Of a stretch of 36,198 nucleotides of DNA, positions 10,620 to 20,549 are shown in pieces (the stretch's first letter is position 1; every line of letters starts with the position of its first letter). The stretch is from the NCBI GenBank assembly GCA_001600635.1, contig BCKL01000018.1, forward strand, positions 568,814-605,011. Reading direction: 5' to 3'. The notes under the pieces are model-generated. The model searched no databases. It was given only the letters and a program-made list of their open reading frames with translations, and was not told the origin of the DNA. The DNA comes from Leucosporidium creatinivorum. Taxonomy: Eukaryota; Basidiomycota; Microbotryomycetes; Leucosporidiales; Leucosporidiaceae. A program made the translations under genes and the position numbers.

Positions 10620-11856
10620 ATGGAAGCCCACGAGCCTGAAGAGCCTCGCCGCCTACCCTACCTACCACCCGAGCTCCTCCTGCACATCATCGAGCTCGCC
10701 GTTCCGCCAGCTTTCCCCGACGACTCTCTCCCTGACCGCCTCTCCTCGCTGCAGTCCTTCTCGCTCGTCTCACGGATCTGGAGGGAAGCAGCCCAGCTCG
10801 AGCTCCTCCGCTCGGTCGTGCTGTACGACACTCGAGCGCTACGCCGTTTCCTCGGCGCTCTCGCCCGCCATCCCGAACTCGGCGAGTTCGTTCGGGTGCT
10901 CTTCATCGGTCGAGCACGTAGAAAGTCTAGCCTAGAGTGGGGAGCCGAAGCGTGGGGGGTCGTACAGCTGTGCACAAATCTGGAGCAGCTCAATCTCGGC
11001 TCAGTGGAAGGGGTTCGATTCGATGAGATTGCTCGGTGCTCAAGTGAGTTCTATCCCTAGCCGCTGTAGAGCTCGAGTCATCATGCTGAACAGATTGATT
11101 CCTCACTCCCTAGACCTACGCGCGTTGTCGGCCATCAACTCATCCTTCGAAGCGCCACCCGGCCCCTCGTCTCGTCTCGCCTCGGCCGACACATCCCCTT
11201 CCTCTCGAGCCATCTCGCCATCTCGCCCGCACTCCAACCTGCGATACCTGGATCTCGGACGCTGCACACTCCCTCCCGGATCGATCTCAGCTCCTCAAGC
11301 CTTCCCCAGCATCCGCGCCGTCGCGCTCTGGCTCACATCCGAAGAGGTCGAGGAGTCTGCTGACTCGATCACCGAGCTCTTCCAACAAATCGAAGCCCAA
11401 CTCTGCGCCCTCACAATCAGCGGAAGCCTACACGGCGTCCTCTCGCCATCTCTCCGCCGCATGTCGGCGCTCAAGCTGGTCGACGTCTGGGACTTCTCCT
11501 CACTCGACGTGCTCGACGCCCTCGACCACCCACTACAGCTCTTGCACATCAATATGGCAGGCCGTCGAAGCTCGACCCACCCCAACCGAACACCCCTCGC
11601 CATCACCACCCTTCAGCAACGTCTCACTCAGCGAAGAGTCGAAGCGGCCCTCAGCAGCCTGCAGGAGGTTCGCATCTCCTTTGAGAAGCCTCCGACAGCT
11701 GCACCGAACTTCACCGAGCTGGCCGAAGCATGCAGGATGAGGAACGTTCGCCTTCACTACGACCTTCGCCCAGCACTCGGCGTCCATTTCTCGACCGAGT
11801 ATTGGCGGGCGGTGCGGGAGAGTGAGAAAGGGTGGGATTGGACCGAGGGAGGTTGA
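10620..11856 (+). CDS. F-box protein A with degenerate leucine-rich repeats
   Basis: Predicted SCF ubiquitin-ligase substrate adaptor. Two exons, 10620-11043 and 11114-11856, with a 70-nt intron; 388 aa. The F-box is N-terminal, about residues 12-60: LPYLPPELLLHIIELAVP, then SFSLVSRIWREAAQLELLR, the usual LP.E....I......L...S.V...W pattern. The rest has degenerate leucine-rich segments such as LCTNLEQLNLGSVEG and NLRYLDLGRCTLPPG, the likely substrate-binding part. It is divergent to the BAG gene and convergent with SSC1. F-box B, on the other side of SSC1, has a related F-box and layout, so the two look like members of one expanded family. The substrate cannot be inferred. Confidence 0.78.
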
Positions 11857-12490
11857 GAAACGGGAGTGCGCCGAGTCTGTCTGGGATGCTGGGTAAGTGC
11901 TGATGAGCCGTCGAGGTTTCGCTCCTGTCTCTCGGCTTTTGCTGACACTCGGCGCTCCCGTTCGCAGCAGCGGCCTGACAAAGTCGTGGGAGGGCGCGAC
12001 AATTTTGTAGCGCTTCGGGCCAGCAGCTCAGCAAGGAAGTACACTATCAAGTGACCTGTTCATCGACGACTCCGACTCCGTCTCGGCGAAGCTTGCTCGG
12101 CCCTGTGCGCTCGAGAATCATCGTGTCTGAAGGCTGTTTTTGCAGTGAAGGTAGCTCGCGCTCTCAGCTCTCTCTTCTCGTCTCTGCCCAACGTACTGCC
12201 CGTGATTCCTATGAATTCCTCGTGTGGGATTTCAATTTGCGCTCGAGAGAAGGGGAGGACCAACCTGTGCTCGCGCTAGAGCCCAAGCTGGGGGTGAGGG
12301 TGTTGTACAAAAACGGACTAAACACGGGGGTGGGGTTAATTGGGTAAGGGGGCGGAGTGGGGAGGGATCTAAAATTCAGCGGAAAATGCGAGGGGAGAGA
12401 GAAACGGAGTGCGAATGCGTGGGAGGGAGCACAGGCTTTTGGTGAATGGTATAAGGTAGAAGAGAGGCGGATGAGAGGACAGAAGGGAGT
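11857..12490. other. Intergenic between convergent F-box A and SSC1
   Basis: 634 bp between two stop codons, so mainly 3' UTRs and terminators. G-rich on the + strand from about 12250 to 12480. No conserved coding frame or RNA gene seen. Confidence 0.55.
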
Positions 12491-15141
12491 TTACTCCTTC
12501 TTGGGCTCGTCCTTGGGGGCCTCCTCCTTAGGGGCCTCGGTCGACTCGCCCTTGGCGCGGGACTCGTAAACCTGTCGAGAGAGGGGCAAGGTCAGCTCCG
12601 AGCGAGCGAAGAGTACAGTAATGATCAACGACGTACCTTCTGGAAGAGAGTGAGGGAAGCCTGCTGGGTCTCGGAGATCTTCTCCTTGATCTGGGCGGCG
12701 GTGATGCCAGCCGAGTCGCCCTGCGACTTGATGGCGAGCTCGCGGAGCTCGGCGACGAGTCCCTCGACCTTCTTGGCCTCCTCGGCATCGACCTGCTCGC
12801 GGAACTCCTTGATGGCCTTGTCGGTCTCGGCGGCGACAGAGTCGGCAGAGTTGGAGGCCTCGATGAGCTCACGGCGCTGTGGAGAGGGATAAGAAGGGTC
12901 AGCGCGGGAAGACGGAAGGAGGGATAGGAGTGCGACGCACCTCCTTGTCGGCCTCGGCGTGCTGCTCGGCCTGGTCAATCATCGACTCGATCTCCTTGTC
13001 GGAGAGTCCCGAAGAAGCAGCGATGGTGATCGACTGGTCCTTGTTGGTGGCCTTGTCCTTGGCCGAGACGTTGACGATACCGTCGGCGTCGATGTCGAAG
13101 GTGACCTCGACCTGGGGGATTCCCTTGGGGGCGGGGGGGATACCGACGAGCTGGAAGTTGCCGAGCATCTTGTTGTCGCGGACGAGCTCACGCTCTCCCT
13201 GGAAGACCTTGATCTCAACGGCAGTCTGTCCATCGGCGGCAGTCGAGAAGGTCTGCGACTTCTTGGTGGGGATGGTGGTGTTGCGGTTGATCAGGCGGGT
13301 GAAGACACCTCCGAGGGTCTGTGAGAAGCGGGAGAATCAGGTCAGCGCAGGCTCGGCCCGTGATAAGAAAGGGCTGCAGACGCACCTCAATACCGAGAGA
13401 AAGGGGGGTAACATCGAGAAGGAGAACATCGGTGACGGATCCGGCGAGGACACCTCCCTGGATGGAAGCTCCAACGGCGACGGCCTCATCGGGGTTGACT
13501 CCCTTGGAGGGGTCGCGACCGAAGACGGCCTTGACGGTGTCGATAACGCGGGGCATACGCGACATTCCACCGACGAGGATGACCTCCTCGATCTCGGAGG
13601 CCTTGACACCGGCATCAGAGATGGCCTTCTTGCAAGGGTCGACGGTCTTGGAGATGAGGGGAGCGACGAGCTGCTCGAACTGGGAGCGCGAGAGCTTCAT
13701 GTTGACGTGCTTGGGTCCGGAAGCGTCGGCGGTGATGTAAGGAAGGTTGATGTCGGTCTGGGTGGTGGAGGAGAGCTCGATCTTGGCCTTCTCGGCGGCC
13801 TCACGGATACGCTGGATAGCCATGCGGTCCTTGGCGAGGTCCAGGCCAGACTCCTTCTTGAACTCGGCGACAATGTAGTTGACGAGCTCAATGTCGAAGT
13901 CCTCTCCTCCAAGGTGGGTGTTTCCGTTGGTGGACTTGACCTCGAAGACTCCCTTCTGCATCTCGAGGATGGAGACATCGAACGTTCCTCCTCCGAGATC
14001 GTAGACGGCAATCTGACGCGAGTCGTTGCGGTCGAGTCCGTAGGCGAGAGCGGCGGCGGTAGGCTCGTTGATGACACGGAGGACGTCGAGACCGGCGATG
14101 GTTCCAGCATCCTTGGTGGCCTGGCGCTGCGAGTCGTTGAAGTAGGCGGGAACGGTAACAACTGAGTACAACGAAACGGCGAGTCAGCTTCTTGTACTAT
14201 GCTACATCCCGCGCGATCCGCCGGCAAAAAACTCACCGGCGTGCTTGACGTTCTTTCCGAGGTAGCTCTCGGCGGTCTCCTTCATCTTGCCGACAACGAA
14301 AGCTCCAATCTGACTAGGCGAGTACTTCTGGCCACGGGCCTCGAGCCATGCGTCGCCGTTGGTGTGCTTGGTGATCTTGAAGGGGACGTTGTCGAGATCC
14401 TTCTGAACCTCGGCGTCGGTGAACTTGCGACCGATGAGACGCTTGGTGGCGAAGAAAGTGTTCTGTAGTAATGTAGTAGAGTCAGCTGATGCTCCACAAT
14501 CGCTCAACATCCGGGGTATAGACGAACCTCGAAGTTGACAACGGCCTGGCGCTTGGCGGGGAGTCCGACAAGGCGCTCACCCTCCTTGGTGAAGGCGACG
14601 ACGGAAGGGGTGGTACGTCCTCCCTCAGCGTTCTCGAGGACACGGGGGACCTATTGGCGGGGAGGCGGATGAGGCCAAAGGTCAGCTTCAGAGTCAAACG
14701 GAAGGCGAAAGAACGCAAGCTTCGGCTTTGGCCTAGAGCGGCGACGGCGGGGGCTGTAGGTAGCTAAGAAAGATGCTCACCTTTCCCTCCATTATGGCAA
14801 CACAAGAGTTGGTCGTGCCGAGATCAATACCGATGACGGGACCGGACACCTTGGAAGAGTTGAAGCGAGCCTGCATGGCGGGCGACTGTAGGTGGGTAGA
14901 GAGCTAGTCAGTTGGCTGCACTAAGTGTGAGAGCTATGTAGCTCATTGCTGAGCCCTCCGCTGCTGCCCCCAGAGCTGTTTGAAGCTGCCGAGGGAGTGG
15001 CGAAGGGAGCCGGCAGCGGAGGATCGAAGGCCAGCGAGAGAGAGGGAGAGCAAGACGTACAGCGAGGGATGACCTGCCAGCCGAGAGGAGCGAGGAAGGG
15101 CGGGCGGCGCGCATCGAAGCAGCACGAGTAGCGGAAAGCAT
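12491..15141 (-). CDS. SSC1: Mitochondrial Hsp70 (mortalin/Ssc1 type)
   Basis: ATP-driven matrix chaperone, the motor of the presequence translocase (TIM23/PAM) and a folding factor. Eight exons: 15141-15061, 14885-14781, 14650-14528, 14462-14237, 14161-13386, 13318-12941, 12876-12637, 12571-12491; 669 aa, close to yeast Ssc1. The N-terminus ([20 protein letters not shown]) is a clear Arg/Ser-rich matrix presequence. GIDLGTTNS (46-54) is the phosphate-binding loop, with [27 protein letters not shown] and [13 protein letters not shown] completing the Hsp70 ATPase signatures. The substrate-binding domain includes [20 protein letters not shown]. The end is [10 protein letters not shown], with neither the cytosolic EEVD nor the ER HDEL tail, consistent with the matrix. 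Intron 1 is 175 nt, the longest in the gene. No clear heat-shock element was found upstream. Confidence 0.97.
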
Positions 15142-15514
15142 CTTGGGGGAGAGAAGAGAGGGGGAAGAGGGAGAGAAAGGAGAGGCAAGCCGCGACCTGG
15201 AGCAAAATCTCGAAGTCCGTCGGCGTCGAGAGAAGTCGGCGGAACTCGCCTTTCGTCCTCACTGCTATTGAGCTACATCAGGCTGTTCTTGTATGGCAAA
15301 TAATCTCGGACCTTTTCACACGACCTCCACCCCTCGAACCGGCGTCGAAACAGCTCGCAGGACGACAAAGCCTCACGCGACCTCACCAACACGCCGCGCA
15401 AGCTGTTCAAGTGGCAAAGACGGTCGCGTTGAGATTGCAGCCCATTACTACCGCACACATCAAAGCTGGCGAGCATTTGTCATGCAGCTCAACAGAGCGG
15501 CGGAGGCTCTCCCA
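15142..15514. promoter_or_regulatory. SSC1 promoter / F-box B 3' region
   Basis: 373 bp upstream of the SSC1 start. The minus strand has a pyrimidine-rich leader next to the ATG. Only one weak, imperfect TTCnnGA block resembles a heat-shock element. Confidence 0.55.
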
Positions 15515-16800
15515 TCATCTCCGAGGTACGGCAAAGAGCAAAGCGAAGCGACGTTGCAGCGCGTGCAAATCCTGTTCGATTCAGAAGGAATATTAGCACG
15601 TCGTCGTAGCCTTAGCGAGGTCCTCAACACTCACCTCGACCGAGGATTTCGCCTCACTCATCGCCGAGCCTTCCCTCCTGGCGCTCGAGCCCCTCGACCT
15701 GCTGCCAGAATCGCCAGGCTCGAGCTTCTTCGTATCGTCCTCGCGCTTGTCCGGCCATCCGTGCAGGAAAACGAGCTTCAGCTGTTGAATACGCGAGGGG
15801 ATTGGGACCGTCTTGAGATGTTCATTGAAGAGATGAGCGAGTTGTCGCCAGTCCTTCGTGGCCGACTGGCGTACCGAAGTGGTGCCGTAGAGCCCGAGGA
15901 GCGGCTGGGGGAGTGAGTCGAGTAGCTCCACCAAGCCGTAAGTGGTGTCGATAGGCGTTCCGAGCACCCTCAAGCTCTGCAGAGCTGGCAGCACATCCCG
16001 AACCGCTCGAAGCGCGGCGAGGTTGACCTGAAGCGATGTGAGTTGAGGCGCCAGCGTCAACGTGAGTTCGAAGAGATCCTTGCGTTCCTACTCGCTGATC
16101 CCGCGAGTAGAACGCGGGATGTTGCTGGTGAGGCAGAGCGAGTGAAGATTGGGAAACAGGCGGGCGGGAAGAAGGGTGGGACTGGTGGTGAAGTGGGGGC
16201 TATCGCAAAGAGCGAGACGCTGGAGAGATGCTGCTTTGAGTGAAGAGGTAGACGGAGGGGAGGCGTCGAGACTACCGCCGCGCAGGACGAGGGTATGGAG
16301 AGCTGAAGCGAGGAAAGGCGAGGGCCGAGAGAGGATGTCAGCGCCTCTTCTCGCCTGAAGGACCGGCTACGCGTTCTGTACGCACCAGGAGCTGATAGAA
16401 GATCCCGCAGGATCACCCCGAGGCCATATCTGATGTAGATGAGCTGGACGTGCTTCATGCGAGCGACGAGCTCGGCGATGTCGGCGGCAGCGTACGCCGT
16501 CGACAGGATCTTGAGCGAGATGCAGACACTCGCCAGCGATGGATGTTCCTCATAGAGGCGTGCGAGGTCGCTCACATTCTGCTTCGACTTGAGGTACACT
16601 TTAGAGAATAGCTCAGCCTGAGCGAGGTTTCTCCACTGGCGATTGACGAGGGCGTAGCTTCGGAGCGCACTCGAGCGTAGCGGCCAGTTTTCAAAAGCTT
16701 CCAGAGGTAGGGTGAGGCGGATGATGTCCAGCAGGATCTCGTTCGGGAGGGAGGGGAGGGGAGCGGGCGCGTCGAGGGAGGAAGCGTCGGGAGGCTGCAT
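15515..16800 (-). pseudogene. F-box protein B with one in-frame stop
   Basis: F-box/leucine-rich protein related to F-box A. Proposed exons are 16800-16386, 16302-15635 and 15571-15515 (379 codons). If the last intron, which has a strong GTGAGT donor and a CGAACAG acceptor, is not used, the frame ends at 15593. The F-box is at about residues 15-60 (LPSLPNEILLDIIRLTLP, then YALVNRQWRNLAQAELF). Repeats follow, such as LFPNLHSLCLTSN and LTLAPQLTSLQVNL. Codon 210 (16090-16088) is TAG, read as GISE-stop-ERKDLFEL, and frame and sequence style continue unchanged on both sides. I found no plausible intron that removes it. It may be a recent null allele, a sequence error or a leaky stop. The ATG at 16800 is the first usable start; a 5' UTR intron precedes it. 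Confidence 0.65.
16098..16120 (-). other. GC-rich hairpin just before the in-frame TAG of F-box B
   Basis: Eight-bp perfect arms (ATCCCGCG and CGCGGGAT) around a 7-nt loop, inside the coding exon. In the transcript it ends 7 nt before the TAG at codon 210. Confidence 0.8.
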
Positions 16801-17331
16801 GGCGGTAGCTTCAGGGTATCGAGCAGGTCTGCAGTACAAGCCGGATGGTCAGTCCCTCACTCCCGCTCTCAGAGAACTCGGCAGCAGCTTACAGAGCCTC
16901 GTTCTATTCCGCTCACTCGCGCGTCTCGAGCGCTAGCCGGATGACAGAGGTGTAGGCGAGGGAAGGGGTACAAGAGAGCAAGCTTTGAGCCCTCCTATCC
17001 ACTGGAGCACGCCACTAGCCGACAAGAGCTGTCGAAGCGAAAACGAGCGAGTTGGGCAGCTAGGCAAGGAGCGAAGCGATGGGCGGTCGAGTTGAGCAGC
17101 TGGAAGAGGCGCTAGGGGTGTTCAGTCAAATTCGGAGGGTACCGCACCTGCTTTGGTACAGGCGTGCACAAGTAGCTTGTGTCTGCTTTGCCCTCACGGC
17201 AGTAGCCTCAAGCTCTTCGCCGAGCTCACGCCTCAAGCCACCAGCGCCGAAAGGCAAATGAAGTGTCATGCAAGAATGTCAAGTCAAGAAAATCGAATAT
17301 GAAAGCTGGTTGATGACTTGAAGCGATGACC
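16801..17331. other. Intergenic: F-box B promoter/5' UTR and kinesin 3' UTR
   Basis: 531 bp between same-strand genes. Apart from the proposed 5' UTR intron at 16829-16892, I see no feature. Confidence 0.55.
16829..16892 (-). other. Probable 5' UTR intron of F-box B
   Basis: Minus strand: GTAAGCTGC donor, internal GGACTGACC branch-like block and TACTGCAG acceptor, 64 nt, ending 28 nt before the ATG. No ATG occurs in the roughly 100 nt upstream of the donor, so the start choice is unaffected. Confidence 0.55.
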
Positions 17332-20310
17332 TCAGCGCAGAAGGTGCACGTTGTCCTGCAGGTCGAGCGCCGAGGGTCAGCTCGTCCTCTTCTCGGTTCG
17401 GCGAAGGCATCCGACTCACCCTCAAGATCTTGTCGAGCGCCTTCTCACTAAGTCCAAAAGCTTCGGTGTAAGACTTGAGCTTGCCGTTGTCGGCAATGGC
17501 GTCGATGATGATCCCAGCTCTGCGCCGAACGGAGAGAGCGTCAGCGAGCTATCGGCGTGGGAGCGGTCGAGAGATTAGAGGCTTCACCTTGTTCCTCCCA
17601 CGCCCTTGAGCGTCATAATCTTTTCGGGATCCTTAGTGTTGAAGATGTCGACGAGCATGCCCTCGAGCGTCGTCCTCTCCTCCGCCGAGAGCTGTCCGCC
17701 CTTCTCCTTACTCTCGGCTCCAGAGCTCGACGGCGCGGGGTCGGAGAGGCGTACTTGTCGAGTCGCTCGTTTCTTAGGCTTGGGTGCAGCTTCGGTCATG
17801 CTGACCTTCCCGAACGTCGTTGCCATCCATCCCGACTGCGAGTTGGTGCTGTCGCCGAGTGGTTTCCGCTTCTTGGCGACATGCGAGTCCTGCCGAATCG
17901 ACTTGGTACTGAGGAATCCCTTGCCCGTGGTGCGCTCCTTCTTGATGTAGACCACGGGCAGCTGGCGGTCGTAAGCCTCTCGCAGGTCGGCGAGGTGGAC
18001 GTCCAGGACTGAGTTGGTGGGACCGAGTTGGCGAGCCTGCGAGTAGTACGTGATGGCCGTGTAGAGTGAGGTGCGGGAAGAGGTGCGCTTGTAATCGAGC
18101 TCGTCTTGTTATGCGAGGGCGAGCAGCTGTTTGCGCTCTGCGAATGAAGGGATGAGCCAGGCTCGAGTCGGCGAAGGAGCTCGAAGGCTCACTAAGCTTC
18201 CGTTCTGCAGATGCCTTGCGCTTGGCGAGAAGACATGGACATGCAATCAACGACTCGAGTTGAGGCTCCGGCGTTGCCTCAGGTGCTGGCTCAGGCGCTG
18301 GCTCGGGCGTCGGCTCGGGTTGAGGGGGAAGCTGAGGTTGAGGTCGAGGTTCGAGCTCGAGCTGGACTTGCGAGGTGGCGGTTCTGTCGAGCAAGATCAA
18401 TCAGTTGGCGAGCGGAAGAGTGCCGAAGGCAAAGCAGCGACGTACAAGGCGGCGATCTGCTGCTTCATCATCTCGAGGCTCTCCTTCATCTGACTGAACT
18501 CCTCCTCCTTGGCCCACCTTGCCTGCTCCTCCTCGTCACTCTTCCCGCGCTTCCTTGCCTCGGAGTAGAGGTTGCCGTTCTCCTTCAAGACCGGCAGAGG
18601 GTCGTCGCGCCAAGCGAGGCGAGTGGAAGGCGTGGCGGCCGAGTTGGTGAACGGGGTGGAGAGCCCCGTCGAGCGAAAGGTGCCGATTCGGTTGGGAGTA
18701 GCCGAGATGGAGCGCTTGACGGGCGATGTAAGTGCATCTGCAAAGCTCAACCAAGTCAGCGCTGCACGGCGACCGAGCTTGCGAGGACTTACTTCGCTCG
18801 TTGAGGGTCGGTCGGTTCTCCACTTTGGACGACAGGGCAGCAAACTGCAGTGACCTGATCTGCAGGAGCCAAGAGAGCATGAGAACCACGAATGACCAGC
18901 AGTGGGAGTTGGAGACTCACCGAGTCGCTTGCTTGAGCGGCCGTCGGCGCGATGTTGCACACGAGGAGTCCAGCAGCGTCTCCACCGAGTACGTCTGTGC
19001 GCCATCAAAGCTCCGGTTAGTGCAGGACCTGGTGCAGAGAGGGTCGCTGCTCACCTGACAGGATCTTCGTGAGCACCGAGTCGCGGTAAGGGGTCCTCGA
19101 GTTCCGTGCGTTGATAGCGAGGACAACACGCCCGAGGGTTGAGAGCGAGGAGTTGATGAAGGATGATTCTTTGAAGGGCTCTGTGCCCGGCGCATTGCCG
19201 CTACGCTTGGGATCCTCTGATCCGGCGAGGTCGACGAGGGTGACCTGTGAGGCGATGCTCTTGCCGCTCATCGTGTTGCTGGTCGAGAGATGGACGGTGA
19301 GGATGGCGTGGGAGCGAGATGAGGCATCGTTGATCTTGGTGGGCCCGGTCGAGCGACTTGCGGAGGCAGCTCTGCGACAGTGAGCGATCTCAGCTCGGTT
19401 CAAAGCGAAGTAGTCGGGGTCGCCGACTCACCGGAACAGCTCGTCAAACTCAGCGAAGGTTGAAATCGGCGCAGTGAGAAGACCCTTGACGACGAACTTG
19501 CCGTTTGGTTGGTGGATTGGGAGGTTGAACCTCTGGAGCGCGCCGTGTGAGCGATGATTCGGACTGGGGCGGATCGCCGAGCGGCTCACCTTGTCGCCGC
19601 GTACACTCTCCGTCATCAAGTCACGGCACTCGTCGTTCCAGATCTCCATGAAAGATACTTTGACCGATACAGCGGTGCTGGGATCCTCGCGCAACTTGTC
19701 GGCCGTAGCGAGAAGGTCCTGATGAAGCGAGAGGCGAGTTCGAGGTGTCGGTAAGCGATCGGGTTTCAGTCGAAAGGACGACCAAGCATGAGCATACCTT
19801 TACCGCTCGTGGGATGATGCCCCGACGCTCGCCATAGGCCGACATCGTGTACGTCTTGCCCGAGTTGGAAGCGCCGAGAGCGAAGACGGTCGCCGACCTC
19901 CCTTGCCACGACTGCTCGATGAACTGGCGCACTTCTCCCTCGTAGATCTCCTCCTGTATGTTGAGTGGGTCAGCTTATCTTGGCGATGTCATGGAGCTGC
20001 AAACGAACCTGTGCCGAGCGCTGGTCGTAGACCGAGGAGAAGCTGTAGCTCTGCGTGCCCTTCACTGGGTCGATGACGCTAACAGTCGAGTCTCTCATGT
20101 TGATGACCTTATCATCTTCCGACTCGCCCTTCAGGTGAGGCCTGAGGCGGCAGATAACCTGCGCGAAGGAGCCCCGAGCGGAGAGGGTCAGCTTGCAACC
20201 TCGACCGGGGCAGGTGCGTAGTAGCAGCAGGGCAGTAGGCGTGTCGAGTCGCTTCTACTGCTGTACCCCTACGCGACACTCACCTTGATGTTGAGCGGCG
20301 GGGCCGCCAT
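17332..20310 (-). CDS. Kinesin-10 (Kid/KIF22-type) chromokinesin, one in-frame stop
   Basis: Thirteen exons: 20310-20284, 20158-20009, 19953-19798, 19718-19590, 19532-19432, 19371-19055, 18994-18921, 18859-18793, 18737-18446, 18383-18193, 18137-17588, 17519-17420, 17355-17332; 725 codons. The motor is N-terminal: VICRLRPHLKGE, P-loop GASNSGKTYTM (86-96), switch I NDASSRSHAI (202-211), switch II DLAGSEDPKRSGN (235-247). A neck/coiled coil follows, then a Pro-Glu repeat tract. The C-terminus has a helix-hairpin-helix (IMTLKGVGGTRAGIIIDAI, about residues 674-693), as in Kid, which binds chromosome arms. The combination of motor and HhH is what identifies kinesin-10. Codon 511 (18111-18109) is TAA, flanked in frame by KRKQLLALA and QDELDYKRT. 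Only a poor AAG acceptor at 18105 could splice it out. The preserved downstream domain argues against an old pseudogene. Confidence 0.87.
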
Positions 20311-20549
20311 CAAAGCCGCGACCGGAGGTTGAACGATTGGCAGGCTGAGGTAGTAGTGGTGTAGGTAGGTAGCTGGGATGCCCAAGTGAGGTGATACACG
20401 TGGTTTGGGGCGCTCGGAGCTGTAACAGAGCGATGAGATGGTGTACGAGATGAGCGAAGGAGCACAACCTGCGAACCGACTCCGGGAGCAGCTCTTGTCC
20501 TCGTCCACTTCGCTGCCTTCGACTTGTCGCGGCGGAATCAGCTACAGAA
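20311..20549. promoter_or_regulatory. Bidirectional promoter, kinesin-10 / SOS7-like
   Basis: Only 239 bp separate the divergent ATGs of two mitotic genes. It contains the palindrome CACGTG at 20397-20402, an E-box-type site for bHLH factors. Shared control is inference. Confidence 0.6.

Noticed and set aside
12879-14165. Long open frame (about 428 codons) on the + strand opposite SSC1
   Set aside because: It is the mirror of the Hsp70 coding exons. Such antisense frames over hsp70 genes are a known artefact, once misnamed as NAD-specific glutamate dehydrogenase, and it crosses the SSC1 introns.
15142-15300. Heat-shock element upstream of SSC1
   Set aside because: Only one partial TTCnnGA block is present; no run of three good alternating units.
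12491-18137. Reassigned stop codons, to explain the internal TAA and TAG in the kinesin and F-box B
   Set aside because: TAA and TAG end conserved genes at the expected place (TAA in SSC1 and the carboxylesterase; TAG in both SEC23 copies, VPS24, TSR3 and PIG-S), so both are normal stops here.
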